Assembly: GCA_036169595.1 (NCBI GenBank)
Contig: CM069766.1
Span: 1 to 64,000, forward strand
Length of the DNA stretch: 64,000 nucleotides
Source: Dictyostelium firmibasis
Lineage: Eukaryota; Evosea; Eumycetozoa; Dictyosteliales; Dictyosteliaceae
Direction of reading: 5' to 3'
The notes under the pieces were generated by a model. The model had not been told where the DNA came from, ran no database searches, and saw only the letters and a list, made by a program, of their open reading frames with translations. The translations under genes were made by a program, and so were the position numbers. Shown piece by piece: positions 32,841 through 49,280 of this stretch; the first letter of the stretch is position 1, and each line of letters starts with the position of its first letter.

Positions 32841-33217
32841 GCAGCAGTGATGAAGATTTTTCAGAAGGTAAAAAATACCCAAAAAATATATTAAGATTTG
32901 CTCATTCAGAAACAGTTATACCCTTAATGTCTTTATTGGGTTTGTTTAAAGATGATTACCCTTTATTTGCAAATTTAACATCCTGCCAAATTAATACTAG
33001 AAAATTTAGAACAAGTGAAATAGTTCCTTACTCTACAAATTTAGTTATGTTTTTATTTGATTGTGGCGAAAATGATTTTAAAATTTTGGTAAAACATAAT
33101 GAATCTCCAATTTTAATACCTGGTTGTGATGATTTATATTGTGACTATCAATTTTTTAAATCTCTTTTCCCAAGTGTTGTAAATTTTAATTGGGAAAGTT
33201 ATTGTTCAATGGAATAA
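31703..33217 (+). CDS. mipp1: Multiple inositol polyphosphate phosphatase (histidine acid phosphatase), 504 aa
   Basis: Minpp1-type enzymes remove phosphates from inositol pentakis- and hexakisphosphate in the secretory pathway or lysosome. The single exon starts with a clear signal peptide (residues 1-20, ending LLCQ). The catalytic histidine motif RHGSR is at 98-102, preceded by the family-typical LISIDFLG. The distal acid-base motif appears as AHSE near residue 400; Minpp1 proteins use HAE where phytases use HD, and here the middle residue is Ser. A poly-Asn run (32793-32840) is inserted between the two motifs. The C-terminal region has paired cysteines (CDDLYCDYQ and a final YCSME). No retention signal such as HDEL is present, so the protein may be secreted or lysosomal. 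Confidence 0.88.
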
Positions 33218-33604
33218 TATTTTAATTTTACCAATTTTTAAAAATAAAAAAAAAAATAAAAAAATTAATATTAACAGGGATACTTTAAGATAATTCCTTT
33301 TGGCTTTTTTTTTTTTTTTTTTTGTTTTGAAAATTGATTTTTTTTTTATTTATTTTTTTTTTATTTTATTTAAACTTTTTTTTTTTCACAAAGAATTTTC
33401 TTTTAGAACGATGTTTCTTTGAAAAAAAAAAAGTCAAAAAATAAAATGGTTTTTATCAATAATAGACTATTTTTGAATATTATAGTAAAGGGATTAAAAT
33501 TTCAAGACAAATGCAAACTGTTTAAACACTTAATTTGAAATTAACAGGTTACAAATATAACATTAAATAAAAGAAAATCGATTTATTTTGATTTTTAATT
33601 AAAT

Positions 33605-33645
<41 letters not shown>

Positions 33646-33727
33646 TAATTAGACCAATGGGCAAATTTACCCATTGGTAAAAATAAAATATAATAAATAA
33701 AAATTAAATTAAATTAAAAATAAGGGA
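33218..33727. other. Intergenic spacer
   Basis: About 510 bp of A+T-rich DNA with a 42-base poly(T) run near 33608-33642. Nothing else is seen. Confidence 0.5.
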
Positions 33728-34066
33728 ATGAAATTGATAAATTCTTTTTATATATCTATAATAACATTTTCAATATGTTCAAAATCGAGTGATTACCACT
33801 CTAATGATAATAATCAATTTCCAAGTAATGATGAAAAAAGTTTAAATGGTTACCAAACTCTCATAGATTTGGAAAGTGCAAACGCAACACTATTAACAAT
33901 AAATTCTGTAGAAATTTTGAAACAAAGAATATGTGATGATGAATGTTTTCAAATAGATTTTATAGGATCAGAGATTCCAATCCCAATACAAATGAATAAT
34001 ACCTTTCTAGTGATTGTTAGTTGTGCACTCTTAGTGTTGGCTTTTGTAAATGTTTTAACTTTTTAA
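33728..34066 (+). CDS. Small secreted or single-pass membrane protein, 112 aa
   Basis: I do not recognise a family. The protein starts with a hydrophobic segment (residues 1-17) suited to a signal peptide and ends with a strongly hydrophobic stretch FLVIVSCALLVLAFVNVLTF at the very C-terminus. That end could be a transmembrane helix or a GPI-attachment signal. Possible N-glycosylation sites are NAT and NNT, and the middle has two Cys close together (CDDEC). The composition is ordinary for a Dictyostelium exon and the ATG context is acceptable. Confidence 0.55.
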   Translation: MKLINSFYISIITFSICSKSSDYHSNDNNQFPSNDEKSLNGYQTLIDLESANATLLTINSVEILKQRICDDECFQIDFIGSEIPIPIQMNNTFLVIVSCALLVLAFVNVLTF

Positions 34067-34076
34067 AAAATAATAT

Positions 34077-34361
<285 letters not shown>

Positions 34362-34365
34362 ATAT

Positions 34366-35096
34366 CTAAACCATTTGAGGTACTCTTTCTTTTTCCTTTT
34401 CTTTTTTCTCTTTTAATTCTAAAATGAGGTTAGAGTTAATAAATATGAAATTAAATGATATTTATATATATATATGATAATTACTTTGTTTACCTTCTTC
34501 AATAGCATCCTCAATTGGCACCTCAATCTTTGGTAATTGTGTTTCTGGTACTTTAGGATATTGTTGTGCATTTAACTAAAATTATAATTGATAATCATTA
34601 ATAACTGATTAGTAAATAATAATAAAAATAAAAATAATAATAAAACATACTTGTTTTTCCATTTCATCCAATTCATTTAATAAATCATCTTCCTCTTCTT
34701 TGGTAAATTTACCACTTAAAGCATCAGAAATATCATTTTGATATTGAATGGCTTCAGCAGTTTCTTCCATTAAGTTTTCTACATCTTCTAATGACATCTC
34801 CTTTTGAATCTCTTTTAGTGCTTCATTACCTTGTTTCAAAGATTCAAAGATTCTTACCTGTATTTCTGCTTGTTCTACATTTGCTATAAGTTCCTCTATA
34901 TTCTGTAAGTTTGTAAATGTGTCCTCTAACATTTTCTCTTGATATTTCTTTTTCTTTAATGCTAATAATGCTTGATTCTTTTTACCCGCTTTTGAGCATT
35001 CTTTAGCAATCGCAATCTCTCTTTGAATAATTACATTTAACTTTATACATTATAAACAATAAACAATAAAAATTACAATAAAAACAACAACAATAA

Positions 35097-35187
<91 letters not shown>

Positions 35188-35383
35188 AACAACAACAACA
35201 TGAATATTAATAACTATTTTGCTTTTTTTTAAAAAAAAATTTGTTTGAATAAAAATTTACCTGAGTTTGATAATTTTTTAATTTATCTCTTTGAATTTTT
35301 AAATTTAGTACAGCTCTATCGGTTTTACTTATTTTATCATCCCTATCTCTTCCACCACCACAATGTGAAAAAAGTATTCCCAT
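34366..35383 (-). CDS. vps20: ESCRT-III subunit Vps20/CHMP6, 215 aa
   Basis: Vps20/CHMP6 nucleates Snf7 polymers on endosomes during multivesicular-body formation. Exons on the minus strand are 35261-35383, 34651-35040, 34494-34575 and 34366-34418, closing in frame. The N-terminus MGILFS fits an N-myristoylation signal, a defining trait of this subunit. It is followed by a basic segment and DRAVLNLKIQRDKLKNYQTQ, close to human CHMP6. The Snf7 helical core runs to about residue 140, then an acidic region (MEETAEAIQYQNDISDAL..KEEEDDLLNELDEMEKQ) and a Pro-containing tail. The C-terminus is Lys/Glu-rich. Intron 1 (220 bp) contains a CAA array at about 35087-35198. Confidence 0.9.
35087..35198. 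repeat. (CAA)n array in vps20 intron 1
   Basis: About 110 bp of CAA triplets, wholly within intron 35041-35260, so not translated. Confidence 0.85.
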
Positions 35384-35563
35384 TCTTTATATGATATATA
35401 GTGTCTCTGTTCTGTGCCTAAATTAATATAGTGGTATATTGTTATTAAAATAACTTTTTTTTTTTTTTTTTTAATATGAATATTAAAATTATTATTGAGA
35501 ACACACTCGGGTTGTGTGTTGGTAATTAAATAAATTAATTTAAAATTTTCATTTTTTCAAGAT

Positions 35564-35601
<38 letters not shown>

Positions 35602-35839
35602 TTTTTTTTCCCAAATTTTTTTTTATTTTTTATTTTATCTTTTTTTCTCTTTAACAGGCATTTATCAATCAAAGAATTTGCACTAAGATTTACCAAACCT
35701 TGAAAAAAAATAATTCATAACCCCTTTTTTTTTTTTTTTTTTTTTAAAATTTTTTTAATTTTCTTTAAATTTTTTTTTTTCAGTAGTGGTATACAACTTA
35801 TTTGATGTGTATTATGTGGTTTTTACTTTTTTTTTTAAA

Positions 35840-35885
<46 letters not shown>

Positions 35886-35985
35886 ACTTGATTACTTTTT
35901 ATTTTATTATATTTTTTCACACACCATTTGTTTTTAATAAACTTAAAACATTATTTAGTAAAATAAAAAAAATTAAATTTAGAGA
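35384..35985. other. Divergent promoter region of vps20 and a membrane-protein gene
   Basis: About 600 bp with long poly(T) runs. The stretch CGGGTTGTGTGTTGG near 35508 is G/T-rich like G-box elements bound by Dictyostelium GBF, but one copy in isolation is weak evidence. Confidence 0.35.
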
Positions 35986-36718
35986 ATGAAGTTTATAAGA
36001 ATTTTAGAAAATTTTAAAAATCAATTATATCAATCATATAGATTTTTTTCTTATATTTTTTTATTTTCATCAATTATATTATCATTGTCAATATCAAAAT
36101 GTTTATTAAATAATCAACTTTCTTTCATAAGATTATTTAAAATCATAATACCAGAGTTTATTTTTTTAGAATTATTAAATTTAATAAATGATAATAATGA
36201 AAAAAGAGTATCATCATTATTAAAAAAATTATTAAATATAATAAATTTTTTAATGATTGTACCATTAATTATTTATACTCAAAATAATAAAAATTTTTAT
36301 TGGTTTCCAATTATTCATTTTTATTTTATTTTTTTAATTGGTTCATTACAAGTATTTCATTGGAATAATTTAATTTCAATATCATTAACGATTGGTGAAA
36401 GAAATTCATTTACTTTATTTTTTGGTTACATTTATTTGTAAGTTTTTTTTTTAAAATTTACAAAAATAACATTTTAATCATCATTTATTAATTATAATTT
36501 TTTTTTTTTAATCTTATAGAACATATATATATTGTATTTATATATCAATTATTTATAATAATAAATATTTATTATTACCATTATTATCAATAATATCATT
36601 AAAAACACTTCATAAAAAAACGAAAAAATATAATGGTGATGGTTTAGTGGCTCTCTATGAATTATTTAAAAATAGTTTCTTTTTATCCTTGGGTATTATT
36701 TTAAACTATCTAAAATAA
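35986..36718 (+). CDS. Polytopic membrane protein of unknown family, 216 aa
   Basis: Exons 35986-36437 and 36520-36718 close in frame. About six hydrophobic segments are visible, roughly at residues 20-40, 48-62, 82-96, 104-124, 130-150 and 152-190. The hydrophilic connections are Lys/Asn-rich and short. The very high Phe, Ile and Leu content partly follows from the A+T bias. No motif identifies a family; a YhhN/TMEM86-like or GPR1-type fold is possible but not supported. The protein has no signal peptide distinct from its first membrane segment. Confidence 0.65.
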
Positions 36719-36999
36719 AAATAAAAAAATTTTAAATAAAATTCTTTATATTAAATAAATTCATTGAAAATAATAAAATAAATTTATATATAAATGGTAT
36801 TAAAAATTGGGTTTTCTAAATAAAGCATTGACAAAAAAAAAAAAATAAAAAAAAAAATATGGGTTGGGTATTTATTTCAAAGAATTTTTCAAATTTTTTA
36901 ATTTAAAACCTTTTTTTTTTATTTTTTATTTTTTTTTTTTCAAATTCAATCTTTTATATAAATAAAAAATAAATAAAAAATAAAAAATAATAAATAAAA

Positions 37000-37979
37000 A
37001 TGAAATCATCAAATTCAAATACATATACATTAGAAAAACCAGCAATAGAAATACCATTAGATAAACAAATTGATAAATTATTTCAAAAGCCATTACAGAG
37101 ACTACCAGTTTATAAAGATCTACCACGTTTAGCAGGAAGAATTGTAATCGAAAAATATACACCTACACCAATCATAATTGAATCGGCAACAACAGAAACC
37201 ACAAATTTTCAATCATCAGTAGCAACAACAACAACATCTAAAGTTGAATCAGTAGAACCAAATAAAAAAAGAAAGAGTAAAGCATTGTCATTAAAACTAT
37301 CAAAAGATTTTGGCGAAGAAGGAAAAGATAATGAGGATAAATTAGAGATGGAACCATTAGAATCACAAGAGAGTAATGATAATAAAGTTTGGAAAACAGT
37401 TAAATCTGTAATTTTCATGTTATCGGAATTATATGAAGATGAAGACACTCAAAATAAAATTAAATTAACATTTAGTGATCAAAAAGCTCCTTCTGATTAT
37501 CAATTATCTTTACCACAATTATTTAGCGAGGTAAGATTCAATTAATTTATAATTTATTATAACATTCATTAATTTTTTTTATTTTTCAGTGCATGGATGA
37601 AAAAACAAGTAAAGTAATAAAGATATTAAAATTAATTCATCAAAATATAATTTATATTGGATGTTATGAATTAAAAATCAATGTACCTTATTTAATGGTA
37701 AATTTAACAAAGGATGTTCGTGGGCCAGAAGGTTGGAGAATAAATGTATTCAAAGGTAAAGATACAACAACCGTAATTCATACTAGAAGAGAAGAAGCTA
37801 TGGATAAAAAATTTTATTTCGAATGGCAATTACATATCACTCTTTCTGGTAAAGATTTGAATGAAATTTCTTTTGCATCCCTTAAAATTACTGATTTAGT
37901 TTTTGATTCTTCTGTTAGTCTACAATTTAAGCAAGAAGTTTCAAGATCTTTATGTAATGGTAATTTATTTGTAATGTAA
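37000..37979 (+). CDS. Two-exon protein of unknown function, 306 aa
   Basis: Exons 37000-37530 and 37590-37979 close in frame. The N-terminal 80 residues (KPAIEIPLDKQIDKLFQKPLQ, LPRLAGRIVIEKYTPTP) look conserved. A Ser/Thr and Lys/Glu-rich linker with KKRKSK, a possible nuclear localisation signal, follows. The C-terminal 150 residues form a compact mixed alpha/beta domain containing DVRGPEGWRINVFKGKD and FYFEWQLHITLSGKDLNEIS. I could not place this domain in a named family. Confidence 0.7.
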
Positions 37980-38090
37980 AAAAATTGAAATAAAATAATA
38001 AAAAAAATAATCTTATTTATTGTAAAAAATGAAAATAGTATTATAAATTTCTTTTTTTTTTATTTTTTATTTTTTTTTATTTTACTAATT

Positions 38091-40029
<1,939 letters not shown>

Positions 40030-40628
40030 ATGAGTCATCATCACCATCATCAACACCAAGCTTCGCTACTAGTTGCATATCTTCTTTTAATCTTTTTAGG
40101 ATTTTTTGGTATGTACATCTCTCGATTTCTTAAAAATATCGAAAAAAAAAATAATAGTATAATTAATATATAAATTGAATTGAATAGGTGTTCATAGATT
40201 TTATGTAGGTCGTACAGTATCAGGTATTATATATCTCCTCACTGGTGGAAGTAAGTATATTCTAATGAGATATAAAAAAAAAAACAGGATAAACAAGATG
40301 AAACCCATGTTAAATGAATAAAAATATTAACAATTTGATTTAAAAAAACATAGTTTTTGGAATTGGATATATTGTAGATTTCTTTTTACTTCCATCACTC
40401 GTTTGTCATTATAATAATAAACATCATGATGATCATACAGTTATTATTTCACCAACACCAATTGTTTATCAATCAGGTTCACAACAATATGCACCATACC
40501 AACCACAACCATATTATGCTCAACAACCAATTCAACCACAACAACAACAATATTACCAACAACCATATCAACCACAACAATATCAACCACAACCATACCA
40601 ACCAAATTCTCCACAATATCAACCATAA
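40030..40628 (+). CDS. TM2-domain membrane protein, 138 aa
   Basis: Exons 40030-40108, 40188-40250 and 40354-40628 close in frame. The product is a TM2-domain protein. It has a His-rich N-terminus (MSHHHHHHQHQ), a first membrane helix LLVAYLLLIFLGFFG, the signature loop VHRFYVGRTVSGIIYLLTGG (family form G.HRFYLG....G..yl.T.GG), and a second helix FGIGYIVDFFLLPSLV with the family aspartate. The C-terminal 60 residues are a cytosolic or lumenal PQ/QPY-rich tail. Exon boundaries split the conserved core at glycines. The His tract is natural; nothing else suggests a tag or vector. Confidence 0.85.
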
Positions 40629-40886
40629 AATAGTGTGTTAAAATAGTTTTTCTTTTTATTTAATAGTTATATTTCATCAACTCTTTCATCATTATTTTTT
40701 ATTAACAAAAAAGAAAACCAAAAAAAAAAATAATATATATTTTTAAAATCGAAAAGAAAAAAAAAAAAAAAAAATTATTTTAATTAATAAAATCTTTAGG
40801 TTTTAAAATTTTGTACACTCTGACCTAAACAAAATAAAACCCTCAAAAGCAAAATATTATTATTTACTATTTATTTTCATTTTTTA

Positions 40887-41900
40887 TTAATTTGATTTTT
40901 TTGCATATGATAAAATTTCAAACAAAGATTTAATGATTATTAGTTTTTGAGGCACTAATAGAGAGTTTTCCTTGAAATGAGAAAAGAGATCATCATTGGT
41001 AAGATGATTTCTATTGATTAAACAAGGAGTGAAACCAAATTCATTACTACCTATACAATCTTTTTTAATATTATCACCAACATAGATTACCTCTTCTTTC
41101 TTTATGGATGGATCAATGGCTAACAATTTATTAAATGAATGTTGAAATATTTTTTGATGAGGTTTTTGATAACCACAATCTATACTAGTGGTAATATTAT
41201 TTTGAAAAAAGTTTTCAATATCCAATTGTTTCAAGATTGGAGATAATCTTTCATCAAAGTTTGAAATTACACCTAAATAACATCCATCCTCTTTTAATTT
41301 GGTTAGTGTTGGTTTAACCTCTGGATAAATCTCCCAAAAATTATGTTGTCCAATCTTTGTCTCACCACCATCATTACCATTCATACCAAATTTATTATAC
41401 AATTCCAAATAGGTTGCCAATGGAATCTGTTCAATCTTTTCAATGCTTAAATTAGATGAACTTTGCAATAAATTCTTCATCAATTTATTCCACCATAAAA
41501 ATGCATTTTTTTCACCATTACTTGATAAACTTTTATACTTTCCATCATTTGTTTCTTCAACTGAATGTCCATATGATGGATATTCATTGGATAATTTTGA
41601 AAAATGCTTCAAAAAATTATTATCAATATCTTTATTTATATTAATTCCATATTGATTAAATACTTTATTCTTTTTATTTTAAAATTATTATAAATAAAAT
41701 AAAAGTTAGAAAAAAAATAAAATTAATTAATATTTATTAAAATTAAATAATAAATTTTAAATATAAAAAAAAAAAAAAAAAAAAAATAAGAAAAAATAAA
41801 TAAAATTAATATAAAAAAAATATATTACATAGTTTGTGGAAATTGTTCCTCTAACTTTAAATAAAGTTCCTGTAGCATCAAAAATAATTGCTCTGTGCAT
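40887..41900 (-). CDS. HAD-superfamily hydrolase, HDHD3-like, 284 aa
   Basis: Exons on the minus strand 41829-41900 and 40887-41669 close in frame. Four haloacid-dehalogenase motifs are visible: IIFDATGTL at residues 5-13 (nucleophile Asp8), VISNFDERL (motif II), the motif III Lys in CGYQKPHQKIF, and YVGDNIKKDCIG (motif IV, two acids). The second acid of motif I is replaced (DATGT rather than DxDGT), as in HDHD3-type members. The helical cap, with YPSYGHS and FLWWNKLM, also matches HDHD3. The substrate is unknown. The start lies 150 bp from the med9 start on the other strand, so they share a promoter region. Confidence 0.85.
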
Positions 41901-42049
41901 CTTTTTTTATTTAGTAATAATAAATAATTAAAAATAAATTTTATATTAATTTTTTTTTTTTTTGTTTTTTTTTTTAATTTCAATTTTTTAATTTTTTTTT
42001 TAATTTTCATTTTTTTTATTTTTTTATTTTTAATTTTCAGATTACAAAA

Positions 42050-42621
42050 ATGGCAACCCCAACAAATAATTATAACACAATTGTTGGATCACCAACGTCA
42101 ACTATAACAGTGCCATCAGTAAATTCAACACAAAAAGAATTTAATATTGAAGATCTTCAATTATTTCCGTCAATTTTAGATATAATTTCAAGAATTAAAG
42201 ATGATGAAATTGATTTAATTAGAGCAATTAATTTGGCAAATGAAACAAGAACAAAAACAATTGAAACTCTAAATAAATTACCTGGAATAAACAGATCGTT
42301 AGAAAAACAAGAAGAGTTATTGGAGGCATATAAACAAACTTTAAAAAAAAAAGTGTTTGTATTTTTTTTTATTTTTATTCATTTTTTTTATTATTTTTTT
42401 TTTTTGTTGCATTTCTTATCTAATATTAATAATTTATAAAAAGAGAATTGTTGGAAAAGCTAAAGAAATTAGGGATATTTGAAAAATATAATAAAATAAA
42501 ATCTAGTTCAGAGTCGTCACAAATAGAACCAACAGAAATGCCACAAACTGAAATATCGCAAACAGAAACCGAAATAGATAAAAAAAATGAAACAATAACA
42601 GAAGATATAATGAAAGAATAA
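42050..42621 (+). CDS. med9: Mediator complex subunit 9, 160 aa
   Basis: Med9 is a small middle-module subunit of the RNA polymerase II Mediator complex. Exons 42050-42354 and 42444-42621 close in frame only with the donor GTTTGT at 42355, which I chose for that reason. The core (LQLFPSILDIISRIKD, INLANETRTKTIETLNKLPGI, LEKQEELLEAYKQTLKKK, ELLEKLKKLGIFE) matches the human order: [34 protein letters not shown] and ELLQKYKSLCMFE. The N-terminal 30 residues are Thr/Ser-rich and the C-terminal 35 acidic and Gln/Thr-rich. The call is by helix pattern. Confidence 0.75.
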
Positions 42622-42710
42622 AAAAGTAATCATAATATTATATAAAGCTGTTGTATTGTAGTAATAATTAAAACAAATAATTTTTTTAATTTTTTTTTGT
42701 CTTTTTTTTA

Positions 42711-47437
<4,727 letters not shown>

Positions 47438-47892
47438 ATTTGTGTTTGAAAAAAAAAAAAATTAATGAAAAAAAAATAATATTTACAAAAAATACTCAAA
47501 AAAAAAAAAATTAAACAAAATTCAAAGAAATTTGAAAATTCTATTTTTTATGAGAATTATAAAAATAAATAAAAATTATATTTCATCTCTCTTTTTTATG
47601 ATTTATTTTTTTAATCAAATTTCATTAGATCCTATAGAAATTATAAAGATTTGCATTATTTTTTTATTTTATTTTATTTTATTTTTTTTTATTTTTTTAT
47701 TTAATTTTTTTATTTTTTATTTATTTTTTTTCATTTTGCTAAATTAAAATTTCTAAAAGTGGTAATTTTTTTTTAAAAAAATATTTTATTTTATTTTTTT
47801 TTTTAGAAAAAACTATCTTTTAAATTTTTTTTCAAATATAAAAAAAAATTATAAAGATTTTATTTTTTTTTTTTTTTTATAAGTGTAAATAA

Positions 47893-47923
<31 letters not shown>

Positions 47924-48014
47924 ACAAATAAACAAATAAACAAACAAATAAATAAATAAATAAATAATTATATAGATAAATTAATAAAAAAATTAAAAAA
48001 TATATTTACATAAA
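47438..48014. repeat. Divergent promoter spacer with an (AAAT)n array
   Basis: About 575 bp between the 1526-aa gene and the CBS gene. It has an AAAT/AAAC tetranucleotide array at about 47890-47968, 45 bp before the CBS start codon, so probably in or near the 5' UTR. Nothing else is seen. Confidence 0.7.
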
Positions 48015-49154
48015 ATGGCATTCAATTTATTAACAAATATTACTGTAGATGAATTAAGAAACTCACCAAAAACTAACGATATGATTACTGTAAGAAATAC
48101 AGACTCTATCCCAACAGTTTTTAAAGTATATTTTTTATTATTTAATTACTATTTAAATTATTTTTAATTAAAATATTTTATTAAAAACTAATAATTATTA
48201 TTTTTTAAATATAGACACTTTCAAAGAATGGAATTCTATCAGTACCAGTATTAAATGAACAAAATAGACCAATTGGGTTGGTTGATTATGTAGATATAGT
48301 AAATTGTGTTGTTCAAATCATTAATCATACAGATTTATTGGGAAATGATTATTATTCATTCTTGGAGAGAGAGGATTTATTCAATCATACATATGCATCC
48401 TATGTAACGGATCTTTCACAACGTAATCCATTTATACCAGTGGTTAAAGGGGCATCTTTATTGGAGGCAATAACCGTTATGACCAAAAATCAAATCAACA
48501 GAGTTCCGGTCATTGAAAACAATGTTAATGGAGAAGGAGCTCAAATCGTTAATCTTATCACTCAATCCGCTATTCTCTCTTATCTTGGTAAAAACATTGA
48601 CCAACTTGGTAAATGGTCTTTAAAATCAATTAAGGATTTAGGTTTCAAAGAAAAGAAAGTTATCTCTATTGATTTTAATAAAAGAGCATTGGAAGCTTTT
48701 GAATTAATGGCAAATCATGTATGTTTTTCTTTTTAAACAATTGTTTTTATTATTATAAATTATTAATTAATTTTTTTTTTTTTTAATACAGAAAGTAAAT
48801 GGTATTGCAGTAAATGATGAAAAAGGACATATTATAGCAAATATTAGCGCAAGAGATTTGAAAGAATTATTAAATGAAACTAGAGTATTTGAAAATTTAT
48901 ACCTTTCCGTTGGTGAATTCATTTCAAAGGTTCGTCAACAAGACTATAAAGCTGTAAATCCCTCTATCTCTTGTCATATGAATGATTCATTGGCTAATAT
49001 TATCACAAGAATGGTTGCTGCTAAAATCCATCGTGTTTATATCATTGATGATGAAAGAAAACCAATTGGCGTTATTAGTATTCATGATATATTAAACACA
49101 ATATTGGAGAATATTAACAACAACGTTCCTCCAACAAATAAACCAATGCAGTAA
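48015..49154 (+). CDS. Four-CBS-domain protein, 325 aa
   Basis: Exons 48015-48125, 48215-48718 and 48792-49154 close in frame. The whole protein is built of two pairs of CBS motifs: SIPTVFKTLSKNGILSVPVLNEQNRPIGLVDYVDIV, a second with ASLLEAITVMTKNQINRVPVIE..NLITQSAILSYL, a third with RALEAFELMANHKVNGIAVNDEKGHIIANISARDL, and a fourth with SLANIITRMVAAKIHRVYIIDDERKPIGVISIHDIL. This is the Bateman-module layout of AMPK gamma subunits and of SDS23-like proteins, which bind adenine nucleotides. There is no kinase-binding N-terminal extension, and I cannot say whether it assembles with AMPK. The first exon starts at an AAAATG context. Confidence 0.85.
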
Positions 49155-49280
49155 ATTCTCTCATGCCAAAAATGAGGTGTAATTTTACAAAAAAAATTTT
49201 GAATTTTTTTTTTTTTTTTTTTTTTTTTTTTGGTTCATTTTTGTTAAAATATTACAAATGCAAAATATCATGTTGCACAA

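Noticed and set aside
35505-35520. G-box (GBF site) upstream of vps20
   Set aside because: Single G/T-rich stretch, not repeated, and vps20 is not expected to be a GBF-dependent gene; noted only as weak.
40030-40060. His-rich start of the TM2 protein as a cloning tag
   Set aside because: The run mixes CAT and CAC codons with Gln, continues into the native exon, and His runs are common in this genus.
47532-47747. 71-codon plus-strand open frame (also 230-424, 49163-49372 and 57916-58101)
   Set aside because: Composition is that of A+T-rich spacer, there is no neighbour exon and no recognisable protein feature.
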